From assembly GCA_938003855.1 (NCBI GenBank), contig CALKXD010000243.1, positions 1 to 36,645 on the forward strand: DNA of 36,645 nt, read 5' to 3'. The notes beneath the pieces are model-generated. The model saw nothing but the letters and a program-made list of their open reading frames with translations. It was not told the DNA's origin and did not search any database. Every line of letters starts with the position of its first letter. The stretch's first letter is position 1. Positions 1 through 9,700 of this stretch are shown here, piece after piece. The position numbers and the translations under genes were made by a program. Origin of the DNA: an uncultured Granulosicoccaceae bacterium. GTDB taxonomy: Bacteria; Pseudomonadota; Gammaproteobacteria; Granulosicoccales; Granulosicoccaceae.

Positions 1-13
1 GGGATATTCATTT

Positions 14-1468
14 CTACTTAGCTGCTTTTTTAGCTGCTTTTGGATCCACTGGCTCTTCAACTGCCACTTCGAACTCGGCTAGTAAGTCGAGGAAGGTTTT
101 TGGAACCAGGTTTCTAACACGCTGCACTATTAACGGCACGGGACTGGAAGGCTCATGAACCTCAAAAAATTTCTGTATATCTTTTAGGGTTTGAACCACC
201 TGATTTCTTGAGGTAATCCCTTCTATCTCCGCCGACCCTGATACGTCAGTCACAGCATGGCCACCGTCGCCACCCTCCATTGCAACCTCTGCAGCAACTG
301 CCGTGTCGGTCTCTATCGAGAAACTCTCCCCTTTCAGGAAACTGTTATAGCTGTGCTCTAAAAGAAAACTTAACGGGTCGTCTCTAAGTGTTGTCATTAA
401 TTGGCGAAAATTGTCTGAATGTTGTGGAGCGAGTTCGCGAAGGATATCAAAAAAATTCTTATACACCATCTGCCGCGCTCTAAACACCAATATAGGCACG
501 GGGCTGGATGGTTCATACTTCTGATAAAACAGCATCACACTATCAAAGGCTGCCGCGACCGCGTCCCGGTCGGCAAACGCCGTGCTGTTTACCACGACCT
601 GAGTGGTTTGTGTCGATGACGCAGGCGTCGCTGCTTCAGAATCTGACACCGTGTCCGCGTAGGTATCGGTGCCGGCGTCATCTGCGCTTTGTGTATCTAC
701 GTCGTCTTCAACGTCAGCCACATCAAGCTTTTCGGCAGCGTATTCGCGAAATACGGCGCGGCATTCTTCGACCTGTTTTTTCAGGTTATCAAACGAGGGT
801 GCGTCTGCTCCTATATGCTGACCAAACAGCGCGTTGAGATCGTCACATGCCTGCAGCACATCTGCCATGGCTGAGTCGGTCGCGATTAGCTCTTCTTCTT
901 TACTTTCAGTAAATGCACCGCGAATTAAATTTGGGTTGCAGCGCTCTTTGTCTTCCTCAGAGCCTTCCCGCCGACCTGCAGCGATATCGATATCGCGTTT
1001 CGAGAATGCACCGATATGCCTGACGTTAACCAGATTTAACGTATAGAGGTGATCACCGGTTTGAGGATTGTCAGTCAGTTCCCTCAGCAGATTGATTCTC
1101 TCCCACCAGGGATCGTCGGGGTCGTCTTTGTCTTCCTCAGGGTGAATTGTGTCCCATTGCTCGCCGGCAATGCTTTGCGTCAGCGCCATGGCATCAGCCA
1201 GACCTTGAAAGCCGTGCACCCCGCTGGCCGCCTTCGTCAGCGAGACAAACAACGCGAGATGCTTCGACTGGGCCAGAAGGTCAGTACAGATTTCAAGCGC
1301 TTTCTTGTAATCTGGTGGTTGTGCTGCAATGATGGAGTCGCCCATCTGGCTTCCGGCTTTACCTTCAATTGCCACCTGCATTTCCATATATGCGGGTTCT
1401 GATGCAATTTCAGCATTTCCGGCTGCGCTGTCTGCAGCTAATTGCTTCTGTAGTCCTTCAAAGCGCAA
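14..1468 (-). CDS. tssA: T6SS protein TssA (ImpA-type), with a duplicated C-terminal motif
   Basis: TssA caps the distal end of the growing T6SS sheath or primes tail assembly on the baseplate in the cytoplasm. The N-terminal ImpA_N domain (about residues 8-130) has the family's ADSAAG start motif, a QMGD motif near 41 and a DPWWERINLL block at 119-128. After an acidic Ala/Asp/Thr-rich linker (about 245-300), the C-terminal ImpA signature EPSSPVP occurs twice, at 319-325 and 439-445; each copy lies in a related segment of about 45 residues. The frame is open up to 1528 through a GTG. I prefer TTG at 1468: it has an AGGA Shine-Dalgarno 8 nt upstream and places the family's first motif about 10 residues from the start, as in homologues. 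The protein is 484 aa and ends in a short Lys/Ala tail. It is divergent from the fha operon and is probably the first gene of a leftward tssB-etc. operon outside the window. The family call is firm; the start is inferred. Confidence 0.9.
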   Translation of the reverse strand: MRFEGLQKQLAADSAAGNAEIASEPAYMEMQVAIEGKAGSQMGDSIIAAQPPDYKKALEICTDLLAQSKHLALFVSLTKAASGVHGFQGLADAMALTQSIAGEQWDTIHPEEDKDDPDDPWWERINLLRELTDNPQTGDHLYTLNLVNVRHIGAFSKRDIDIAAGRREGSEEDKERCNPNLIRGAFTESKEEELIATDSAMADVLQACDDLNALFGQHIGADAPSFDNLKKQVEECRAVFREYAAEKLDVADVEDDVDTQSADDAGTDTYADTVSDSEAATPASSTQTTQVVVNSTAFADRDAVAAAFDSVMLFYQKYEPSSPVPILVFRARQMVYKNFFDILRELAPQHSDNFRQLMTTLRDDPLSFLLEHSYNSFLKGESFSIETDTAVAAEVAMEGGDGGHAVTDVSGSAEIEGITSRNQVVQTLKDIQKFFEVHEPSSPVPLIVQRVRNLVPKTFLDLLAEFEVAVEEPVDPKAAKKAAK

Positions 1469-1474
1469 ATGCAG

Positions 1475-1481
1475 CTTCCTC
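1475..1481 (-). promoter_or_regulatory. Ribosome binding site deciding the TTG start of tssA
   Basis: On the minus strand this reads GAGGAAG, a good Shine-Dalgarno match. Its AGGA core is 8 nt before TTG at 1468-1466. No comparable site precedes the upstream in-frame GTG at 1528. Confidence 0.6.
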
Positions 1482-1723
1482 AGATATCTTCCATGGATCG
1501 CAATGGACACGTACGACTCGGGGCACACTTCGCAAGACGAATCATTCGCTCTGATGCCCTAACTTTCTGGCCCCAATTAAACCACAGCAGAGCGCGTCTC
1601 GAAGGGTAATTTTACCGGACCAACACGCTCGTATTCCACAATGCAGAGCACAAGTATGCATTATCATAAGACGAGTCGGCAAGACGCTAACCATTTGGTG
1701 TCGGAAAATGCGTATCCAAGATG

Positions 1724-1751
1724 TTACGGTATCATCTACACTTTATATAGT
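1724..1751 (+). promoter_or_regulatory. Candidate promoter in the tssA/fha divergent intergenic region
   Basis: The region between the tssA start and fha (1469-1866, about 400 bp) contains no supported gene and must hold promoters for both directions. One sigma70-like candidate for the rightward operon is TTACGG (1724-1729), a 16-nt spacer and TATAGT (1746-1751). The -35 match is weak. I saw no convincing sigma54 (GG-N10-GC) site here and could not pick a leftward promoter. Confidence 0.3.
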
Positions 1752-1817
1752 GAGCTAACACACTGGCCATTCAACGGACGGACTGCGCCAATGGAGCTCG
1801 TATACAGCCTTACCGTC

Positions 1818-1838
1818 CGAAGCGCTGGAAACGCTTCG
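1818..1838 (+). promoter_or_regulatory. Perfect inverted repeat / hairpin in the fha leader
   Basis: CGAAGCG and CGCTTCG form a perfect 7-bp stem around a 7-nt loop, ending 28 nt before the fha ATG. It has no T-tract, so it is not a classical terminator. It could be an operator or a leader RNA hairpin. The role is unknown. Confidence 0.4.
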
Positions 1839-1866
1839 CGGTATCTCAATCAATTGATCCGCGGTT

Positions 1867-3342
1867 ATGCAACTCAAAATCAGGGCAAATTCATCCAATC
1901 CGTCAGCCGCTCCAGGTGAAGAACGCGTATTCGAGCAATTTCCTGTGGTGATCGGGCGCGCTCCCGGCTGCACTCTAGTCCTGCCCGACGAAAACAAATA
2001 TGTGTCGTCACAGCATGCCCAGATCTCGCTGGCAAACGGCACATTAACCCTGACCGACACCAGCGCCAATGGCACCTACATAAATAAGACATCAACTCCT
2101 ATCGGACGTGGTAACAGTACACCACTATCCAACGGTGATGTTCTCAGCATGGGGGAGTTCGATCTCCAGATAACCATAGAGACCTACCAGGGATCTGCGC
2201 CAACCCCGTTAGACGACCCCTTTGGCGACATTCCAGCCGCCACACCGGTCGCCCCTATAGCCGGGGACCCGTTTGGAGACATAGCTGCTCCAGGCAAACC
2301 TGCTGCTACCGCTGATGACCCGTTCGCAGGCCTTGAGGACGTCGCAGCGCCCGGTTTATCCAGTCTACAGAGCGATGAGCACATCGACCGGCTCGAAGGC
2401 ATTGGCATTGGACCCAGTGCGTGGGAAACAGAATCCGATGCCATACCTCAGGATCCTTTCGACGCTCTGGACCCCACTCCCACGGCGACACCGGGCGGTG
2501 ATTTCGGCGGTGAATCATTCCAGCAACCCGCCGCGCCACATCCACCGACTGCTGCCCCGCCCGCAGCTGCCAGCGATGACGACGACTGGGCCGGATGGAT
2601 TGGCTCGCTACCATCCGCAGACACCCCACCTGCGCCACAACCGGCAGCACAGCCTGCGGCTCACGCAGCACCACCTTCGGCCGCCTCACTGCCAACCATT
2701 GCCAACCCGAACATTACCGCGGCTGCACCCGTAGCTAGTGGTTCCGATGAGGCGCTCAACGCTTTGTTGCGCACCGCCGGCCTGAATCCAGCAGAGTTTT
2801 CGGCAATCGATCGTGCAGCTCTGGGCACTCATATCGGCGGAATTCTAAAAAAGAGCACTCAAAGCATGATGCTGCTGCTGCGTTCAAGAGACGAAATCAA
2901 AAACGCTATGCGCGCCGACGTAACGCTGCTGGGCGCCAAGGGAAACAGCCCGTTACAGTTTTCACTGACTGCAGAAGATGCACTGAAAAAACTGCTGACA
3001 CCGTCGCCCACATCTGGCTTTTCTGACGCCAACAAAGCCATAGACAAGGGACTACAGGATATAAAAATACACCAGCTTGCGATGCTCGAGGCAATGCGCT
3101 CGGCTTTGCAGATAGCACTGTCCCACTTTGACCCTGACACACTGCAGCAGCGTACGCGGGATTCCAGCCCGCTGGCCTCGACCATACCACTCGCCCGCGA
3201 AGCCAAGTTATGGGAGCAGTTTCAAGCGCGATATAATGATATAAAGCGCGAGACCGTGGACGACTTTAGTGATCTGTTCGGCAAAGAGCTTCGAAAAGCA
3301 TATGAAAAAAGCGTAAATGAGCTGAAACGCAATACGGAATAA
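1867..3342 (+). CDS. fha: T6SS FHA-domain protein (Fha1/TagH family)
   Basis: This is the cytoplasmic phosphothreonine-reading regulator of the T6SS; in Pseudomonas HSI-I, Fha1 is phosphorylated by PpkA and promotes assembly. The FHA domain is at about residues 5-105, with the phosphopeptide-binding residues visible: G30-R31, S47-S48, H50 and N68-G69 in the SANGTYIN loop. A Pro/Ala-rich linker (about 110-290) carries four DPF motifs near 117, 134, 151 and 196, three of them preceded by D or G and followed by a small or acidic residue. The C-terminal T6SS-specific helical domain covers about 292-485. The protein is 491 aa, within the family's range. The ATG at 1867 lacks a strong Shine-Dalgarno. 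It is the first gene of the rightward operon, 74 bp before tssJ. The family call is firm; control by PpkA is inferred from the neighbours. Confidence 0.92.
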   Translation: MQLKIRANSSNPSAAPGEERVFEQFPVVIGRAPGCTLVLPDENKYVSSQHAQISLANGTLTLTDTSANGTYINKTSTPIGRGNSTPLSNGDVLSMGEFDLQITIETYQGSAPTPLDDPFGDIPAATPVAPIAGDPFGDIAAPGKPAATADDPFAGLEDVAAPGLSSLQSDEHIDRLEGIGIGPSAWETESDAIPQDPFDALDPTPTATPGGDFGGESFQQPAAPHPPTAAPPAAASDDDDWAGWIGSLPSADTPPAPQPAAQPAAHAAPPSAASLPTIANPNITAAAPVASGSDEALNALLRTAGLNPAEFSAIDRAALGTHIGGILKKSTQSMMLLLRSRDEIKNAMRADVTLLGAKGNSPLQFSLTAEDALKKLLTPSPTSGFSDANKAIDKGLQDIKIHQLAMLEAMRSALQIALSHFDPDTLQQRTRDSSPLASTIPLAREAKLWEQFQARYNDIKRETVDDFSDLFGKELRKAYEKSVNELKRNTE

Positions 3343-3416
3343 GAACGGTTTTGAAGATATAGTAGACAAGAGTCCGATCGACTGCAGAGGAGCTGACACC
3401 GATCAACGCTAAAAAC

Positions 3417-3983
3417 GTGGTAAACCAGATTATCTGTCGCAAAAGGAATTCGCGGTTTTTAGTGCGTATTTTCATGCTTGCCTCAGCGCTGATGCTCACC
3501 GCTTGCAACCCCAAAGCAATCCCGACGGTTATTTTTCCGGCAAAACCGGAGGCACCCGCTCTGCCACCGCCACCTGCACCGGTCGTTGTGGTTCCGGATC
3601 CGGTGACGGCTACTGTCAATGTGTTTGCCAGAGATATCGTCAACCCCGATCCGGACGGCAACGCCTCACCTACGCAGATCCGGGTTTATCTGGTACCCGA
3701 CAGTACGGTTTTTGAGGGCGCCAGCTTCGAGCAGGTATTCGAATTCGACGGCATGACTTTCGACGTTAAACCAAAACTTATCAAAACCTTGCGACCGGGC
3801 TCATTGGCAAGCGTCGAATTCAACGTCCCCCCGGAGCAAACGATCATCGCTATTGCTGTCGCATTTCGCGACATTGGCCGAACGGAATGGTTAAGCCAGG
3901 TGAAGATCGACAATAGCAAATCGGTCAGCCTGAACTTTGTACTGTCCGATTTTTCAGTCACCTACGAATCAGCAGACAACTAG
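3417..3983 (+). CDS. tssJ: T6SS outer-membrane lipoprotein TssJ
   Basis: TssJ anchors the TssJLM membrane complex to the outer membrane by binding the periplasmic part of TssM. The 188-aa product has a basic n-region (RKRNSR), a hydrophobic core and a lipobox LTAC with the lipidated Cys at residue 30, followed by a Pro-rich spacer (about 40-60) and the beta-sandwich domain with the typical DPVTATVNVFARD opening. The frame starts at GTG 3417; an AGAGGAG at 3386-3392 is about 24 nt away, so the initiation site is uncertain. An alternative ATG at residue 20 would leave a very short signal peptide. It sits between fha and tssK, as in HSI-I-type loci. Confidence 0.9.
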   Translation: MVNQIICRKRNSRFLVRIFMLASALMLTACNPKAIPTVIFPAKPEAPALPPPPAPVVVVPDPVTATVNVFARDIVNPDPDGNASPTQIRVYLVPDSTVFEGASFEQVFEFDGMTFDVKPKLIKTLRPGSLASVEFNVPPEQTIIAIAVAFRDIGRTEWLSQVKIDNSKSVSLNFVLSDFSVTYESADN

Positions 3984-4012
3984 CGAACGGCACGGTCGTA
4001 ACCACACAGTAG

Positions 4013-4031
4013 CCGGCTGCAGGCAAGCCGG
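4013..4031 (+). promoter_or_regulatory. Intra-operon hairpin between tssJ and tssK
   Basis: CCGGCT and AGCCGG form a perfect 6-bp stem with a 7-nt loop. It lies 30 nt after the tssJ stop and 29 nt before the tssK TTG, with no T-run. It could stabilise or process the mRNA; this is inference only. Confidence 0.35.
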
Positions 4032-4048
4032 AAATACAAGCCGACGTT

Positions 4049-4055
4049 GAAGGAG
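4049..4055 (+). promoter_or_regulatory. Ribosome binding site supporting the TTG start of tssK
   Basis: GAAGGAG lies 5 nt before TTG at 4061. This strong match explains initiation at a rare start codon and gives the conserved TssK N-terminus. Confidence 0.65.
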
Positions 4056-4060
4056 CAGAC

Positions 4061-5398
4061 TTGTCCAATAATAACCGCACCGTATGGTCCGAAGGTATGT
4101 TTCTCGGACCACACCACTTTCAGCAGCACGATCGCTATCTGCTCAATACCATGGCCGGAATCAACGACGGCGGCAACCCCTATCCGTTTGGCGTTAGCAG
4201 CTTGCAGATCGACGAGCAGGCGCTCGGTGAAGGCCGCTTCTCCGTGCTCGAATGCAAAGGCATTTTTGCTGACGGCACACCGTTTTCACTACCCGAAGAC
4301 GCCCCTTTACCCGAGCCTATCGACATCAGCACCGACGAGATAGGCAAGGTTATCCAGATCGGACTGCCTTTTGAGTCACACGCCGAAAAAGACATTGCTG
4401 AAGCGCGTAATCGCGAGTCATTTTCTCGATACCTTCTGCAGGACCAGCAGGTCTCTGACCGCCAAACCCCGGACTCCCGCAGTGAAGAGACTGTATTCAC
4501 CGCCAATCTATGGGTACGGCTACAGCTGGAGGGTTCAGATGAAACGGCCTTCCACACCGTACCTGTGGCAAAAATCCAGGACCGCAAGGAAGACGGTACC
4601 GTGGTACTCGACACCGGGCACTTCCCCTGTGCCATGGCACTAGGGGCCAGTAAAGGGTTGTACCGGCTATGTCGTGAAGTTGATGTACTGCTTGCGCAGC
4701 GCGCCACTGATCTAGCGTCACGCCTGGGACGCCCCGATAGCGGCGACTCATCTCAGCTGACGCAGTTTTTTATGCTGCAGATCATCAATCGCGCAAAACC
4801 GTTAATCAAACATCTGCTGGCAACCTCCGGACTACACCCGGAAGTTCTTTTTCGCGAACTGGTGCAACTAAGCGGCGAACTCTCCACGTTCTGCACACCG
4901 GGCAAACTAGCGCCGGACTTACCCGACTATAACCACCGCGATCAATACGCCTGTTTTTACCCGGTGATCACAAACATCCGCCAAAGCCTGAATTTTACAG
5001 TCGATCAGAAAGTGGCTCAGTTTCCGGTGGAACACATCAAAGGCGGCATTTTCACCTGCACCATTCCAGAGCTTGCGTTGTTTCAGGGAGCACGATTCTT
5101 ACTGGCTGTATCGGCGCGAATGCAGCCCGAAACATTAAAAAGCCAGTTTTCGCAGCAAATCACAATCTCCTCGCGCGACAAGCTCAGAGATCTGGTCACC
5201 TCACACACCACCGGCGTGCCGTTAGCACCGGTGATTCAGGTCCCCAACAATATCCCCATGTACGATCAGTTCGTCTATTTCGAAATGGAACGTGGAACCG
5301 CAATGTGGTCTGAAATTTCGGTGACCGGCATCATCGCGCTGCACATTGCCGGTAACTTTCCAGAACTTCAAATGCAACTATGGACAATAAATCAATGA
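4061..5398 (+). CDS. tssK: T6SS baseplate adaptor TssK
   Basis: TssK is a cytoplasmic trimer that links the T6SS baseplate (TssFG) to TssL and TssM. The 445-aa length is typical. The N-terminus carries the family signature VWSEGMFLGPHHFQQHDRY (about residues 8-26), and similarity of pattern continues throughout, including the C-terminal region around PNNIPMYDQFVYFEME. The start is TTG with a strong Shine-Dalgarno. It is preceded by tssJ (77 bp) and overlaps tssL by 4 nt (ATGA), which implies translational coupling. There are no membrane segments or anomalies. Confidence 0.95.
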   Translation: MSNNNRTVWSEGMFLGPHHFQQHDRYLLNTMAGINDGGNPYPFGVSSLQIDEQALGEGRFSVLECKGIFADGTPFSLPEDAPLPEPIDISTDEIGKVIQIGLPFESHAEKDIAEARNRESFSRYLLQDQQVSDRQTPDSRSEETVFTANLWVRLQLEGSDETAFHTVPVAKIQDRKEDGTVVLDTGHFPCAMALGASKGLYRLCREVDVLLAQRATDLASRLGRPDSGDSSQLTQFFMLQIINRAKPLIKHLLATSGLHPEVLFRELVQLSGELSTFCTPGKLAPDLPDYNHRDQYACFYPVITNIRQSLNFTVDQKVAQFPVEHIKGGIFTCTIPELALFQGARFLLAVSARMQPETLKSQFSQQITISSRDKLRDLVTSHTTGVPLAPVIQVPNNIPMYDQFVYFEMERGTAMWSEISVTGIIALHIAGNFPELQMQLWTINQ

Positions 5399-6663
5399 GT
5401 GATGATCCATTCGCAGATGACTCAGACAAAACCGTACTAAAACCACGTGCCGAGGCGATCCCACAGCCAGCTGCCGGCGCTACGGCCACACTACCTGACA
5501 CGCTGCTCAGTGGTATCAACCCACTGGAAAATGCCGCATCGCGGTTGCTTTCTATTCTGGTCACCATTAAAACAGCATCCACCCATCCGGCACCCAATCA
5601 GCTGCGCAATGAGATCTCCAAAGAAATAGAGCAATTTCGCAACAAAGCAAAAACCCTGGTTGACGATCCCAAACAGCTCACCATGGCAAGCTACATACTA
5701 TGTACCGCCCTGGATGAAGCCGCTTTTAACACCCCGTGGGGACATAATTCAGACTGGCCGCAAAACTGCCTGCTATCTACTTTTCACGGCGAGGTTCGCG
5801 GCGGCGAGCGTTTTTTCGAATTACTAAAACGCCTTGGTGCTTCACCACACGAGAATATAGATATCCTCGAGCTCATGTACGTGGTGCTGTCCCTCGGTTA
5901 CGAAGGCACCTATAAAATTGCCGAGAACGGCCAGGCGACACTGGTCAAGGTCCGCAAGTGGCTTTTCGAAATTCTACGCAACTCAGGCCGGGCCGCACCA
6001 GCGACCCTCTCGACGCACTGGAAAGGTGCCGAGATGGGCGAGCGCACTCTGCCGCGCCTTACCTCTCTGTGGCTGATGCTTGCAGTGGCCGCCGCTATTT
6101 GTGCCGTAACACTTGTGTCCTTGCAGATAAAACTCGGCGAGCGCGCACAGGCGACTATCGGTACGTTTCTGGGGGTTAAATCGCAACCGCTGACCGCTAA
6201 AACCCCACCACCGCCACCGCCGCCTGACCCGGTGGCAAGACCCACCATGACCGACCTGCTGGCCGCTGAAGTATCCGCTGGCCAACTCGGGGTTATAGAA
6301 TCGGGAGACAGAGCGCTGGTGCGGCTGTTTGGCGACAATCTGTTCGGCTCCGGACGATCCGATCTATCAGCCCCGGCCGTGCCCATGGTCAATCAGGTCG
6401 CTGGCGCCCTGAACCGCTATCAGGGATCCGTACTGATAACCGGCCACACAGACAACATCCCAATCAGAAAACCTGAATTTCCGTCCAACCTCGACCTCTC
6501 AGAAGCCCGGGCCGTATCAGTACTGAAAATTCTACAGCAGACTGTGTCCAACCCGGATCGACTGATTGCCGAGGGCGTCGGTGACTTGCAGCCACTGAAT
6601 GACAACAGCACAAAAGAACTACGAGCCAAGAATCGTCGTGTCGAGATAACCGTATTCTATTAA
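5395..6663 (+). CDS. tssL: T6SS inner-membrane protein TssL (DotU) with OmpA-type peptidoglycan-binding domain
   Basis: TssL is part of the TssJLM complex and docks the baseplate. I chose the ATG at 5395 because it overlaps the tssK stop as ATGA and gives the usual MSDDPF...DKTVLKP N-terminus; an ATG at 5380 would add five residues. The 422-aa product has a cytoplasmic DotU domain (about 35-205, with LCTALDEA and TPWG motifs), one transmembrane segment (about 223-243), a linker with seven prolines (271-277), and a periplasmic OmpA-like domain (about 305-422) with GHTDN, LSEARA and NRRVEI motifs typical of peptidoglycan binders. This is the extended TssL type, which contacts the cell wall itself. 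A gap of 130 bp separates it from tssM. Confidence 0.94.
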   Translation: MSDDPFADDSDKTVLKPRAEAIPQPAAGATATLPDTLLSGINPLENAASRLLSILVTIKTASTHPAPNQLRNEISKEIEQFRNKAKTLVDDPKQLTMASYILCTALDEAAFNTPWGHNSDWPQNCLLSTFHGEVRGGERFFELLKRLGASPHENIDILELMYVVLSLGYEGTYKIAENGQATLVKVRKWLFEILRNSGRAAPATLSTHWKGAEMGERTLPRLTSLWLMLAVAAAICAVTLVSLQIKLGERAQATIGTFLGVKSQPLTAKTPPPPPPPDPVARPTMTDLLAAEVSAGQLGVIESGDRALVRLFGDNLFGSGRSDLSAPAVPMVNQVAGALNRYQGSVLITGHTDNIPIRKPEFPSNLDLSEARAVSVLKILQQTVSNPDRLIAEGVGDLQPLNDNSTKELRAKNRRVEITVFY

Positions 6664-6793
6664 AGCGCCGGATACGACCACTGACTATGCCAAACCCGTC
6701 TGCAACCAACGCTCGAATGTTGGCACTGAAGATTCAAAACAGCTGTATACAAACACCTGTAACAAAAACAGCTAAAGGACTATCGCTAAAACC

Positions 6794-9700
6794 ATGAACC
6801 TACTTGCGAAGTATTTTAAAAAGAAATGGGCATCCTCGCTTGGTGTGGTTGGAGCGGTGTGTGTCTTTATCTGGTTCATGGGTCCAAAACTCAAATTCCC
6901 GGGCTTTGCGCCGCTTCGCCCTGCCGAAAATCGCCTTGGGCTGATTATTGTTCTGTTAATCGGCTGGGCACTTTACGCCTACTTCCTGCGCTGGCGTGCA
7001 CAGAAAAACAATGAGGAAATGCTCGATGCACTGGCCGATGATGCGGGAGTCGGAGAAATGCAGGCAGCAGAAGCCGCGGCACTGCAGAGCAAGATGCATG
7101 AAGCAGTCGAGATATTAAAGAGCAAGGACTTCTCTAAAACCGGTGGCAGGAAATTTATCTACGAACTGCCCTGGTACATGATTATCGGGCCTCCCGGCGC
7201 AGGTAAAACCACCCTGCTGACGAATTCAGGCCTGAACTTCCCACTGGAAGAGTCACACGGCAAGTTTTCGGTAAAAGGTGTCGGTGGAACCCGTAATTGT
7301 GACTGGTGGTTTACCGATCAGGCCGTATTACTCGACACCGCTGGCAGATACACAACACAGGATAGTGACTCGGAAGTCGATAAAAGCGCCTGGGATACTT
7401 TCCTGCAACTGTTGAAAGACAACCGCAAGCGACGACCGGTTAACGGCATGATCGTCGCGCTGGCACTTCACGACATCATCAAAAGCAGCGAGGACGATCT
7501 GGTTCAGATGGCAAAGACCATCCGCTTTCGCATCTCTGAAATCCATGAGAAATTCGGTATGCGGCCACCGGTCTATCTGGTCGTAACAAAATGCGACCTA
7601 ATGGCAGGCTTTGCAGATTATTTCACGGGCTTTGACGAGGAGCAGCGCAATCAGGTGTGGGGGTTTACCCTGCCTGCCGGTAGTAAAGGCGACTTCACTT
7701 CTCAAGCAGTCGAAGAATTAAATCTGCTGAAAGACACACTGTACAAGCAACTCACCACAAAACTGGAGAACGAGGCATCGCAATCACGGCGTGACCAGAT
7801 CTATGGTTTCCCGATGCAGTTTGCGGCCATTCAGAAAAAGCTGGCGGTTTTTACCGAGCAGTTTTCTTCGGAATCACGCTTACAGGAAGACGTCCTGTTG
7901 CGTGGCCTGTACTTTACCAGCGCCACTCAGGACGGCTCGGCACTGGACCAGGTGATCAGCTCAGTCTCCAGACGTTTTGGATTCGCTGCCAATACGGCCC
8001 AGCAGAATACCGGCACCGGTAAAAGCTTCTTTATAAATCATCTTCTGACTGATGTGATTTTTGGCGAAGCCGGACTGGCTGGAACCGACCTGGCCGGAGA
8101 AAAGCGCGCGAGCCGCCTGCAAAAAGCAGCCGCAGCCGTGATCGGGCTTGTGACGCTGGGCATTGTCGGTATGTGGGGGTTATCACACCAGAAAAACATC
8201 GGCATGATGGAAGGCGTTGAGGCAAACTCCGGCAAGCTGAAAAACAGTATCGCCGAACTGCCAACCGACAGCCTGGACCTCCTGCAAACGTCGGCTATGC
8301 TCAGCGACGCGCGCAGCCTGGACACTACCCGCACTGACGAAGGATTCCTCCTCAAACGCACGGGCCTCTATCAGGGTAAGACCATCGGAACACGCGCAGA
8401 TCGCAAGTACGATGAACTTCTGATCGATGGACTACTGGCCCGCCTGATGGTGCGGCTTGAGCATCAGATGCATGCCGAATCCGACAACAGTGAGTTCCTC
8501 TTCGAGGCACTGAAGACCTACCAGATGCTCGACAATACAGAGGAATACAAGGCTGATGACGTGATTGGCTGGTTCCGCTTCGACTACGACCTGAACCTGC
8601 CACGCAATGTACCGAATGCCAAAAAGAAAGAGCTGAATGAACACACCGAAGAGCTGTTCCGCACCAAACCCCGGCGTCTGCCACGTCCGCTGGACCGTGC
8701 GCTGATCGATCAATACCAACAGGTCGCCGCCAATACGCCGCTCGAAAAACGCGCCTATTTCAGACTGAAGCAACAACATGCCGATGTCGTCAACACTTCT
8801 CTTAGACTGACAGACGCCGCCGGCAACGATCTGGCTCGCGCGTTGGTGTTGTCCGGCGATAAAACCTTTAACACATCTATCCCGAAATTTTTTACCGTCG
8901 CCGAGTACCAGAACCGGTTTTTACCGTCAGTGCCACAGGTGTCCGAGACACTGACTCGCGATGTGTGGGTCCTTGGTCCCTACTCAAGTACCGTTTCGGC
9001 AAACGATGCCAGTGAACTGCAACGCAGTGTCACCAACCAGTACTACGCAGAGTACATCCAGCACTGGCAGGAGTTACTCGACTCCATGTCACTGAGAAAA
9101 TCCAGCAACCTGCAAGAGCTGGCACAGTTTCTTTCTCTGGTCACCGACACTGACTCGCCACTTAAAAACCTGTTGGTCGCCGTCGACAAGCAAACCACAC
9201 TCAGTACCGAGTCAGATGAAGACCCGGAAGCCGCAGAGGGCGACGCCAATGAGCGGCAGAGCAACCTTGCCTCCCTGATAGGCAACAAGCCGACAACCGA
9301 CGAATCACAGGCAGCCCCTATAGATCCCGTCACCCTGCACTTTGATCCGCTGCATCAACTGCTACTGAACTGGGAGACCAATGGCTCAAAACTCGATGGC
9401 GTGTTGCAGCAAATGGCCGATCTGAACCTGCAGCTACTGCCAATGGCCACCACACCGGGCGCTGCCACTGACTCCACACTGGTCGGTGAGCTGGCTGTCA
9501 AAATTCAAAACATGAGCGCCAAGGCTGAACGCCTGCCGCCTGCGGTCGCCAAACTCGTCAGCAGCCTGACCAACGACGTTAACGATGCCTCCAGCGGCGG
9601 CTTTTGCGCGCAACTCAACGCCTTGTGGGAATCTGAAGTCTACCCCTTCTATGAACGCGCCTTAATCAGTCGCTACCCGCTGAGCCGACGAGCCACCAAT

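Noticed and set aside
1-13. ATG on the minus strand (9-11) just after the tssA stop, perhaps the start of tssB
   Set aside because: Only four codons at most are in the window and there is no clear Shine-Dalgarno, so it cannot be supported.
6720-6740. Possible sigma54 promoter (TTGGCAC) in the tssL-tssM gap
   Set aside because: The GC that should follow GG after 10 nt is TC here, so the essential -12 element is missing.
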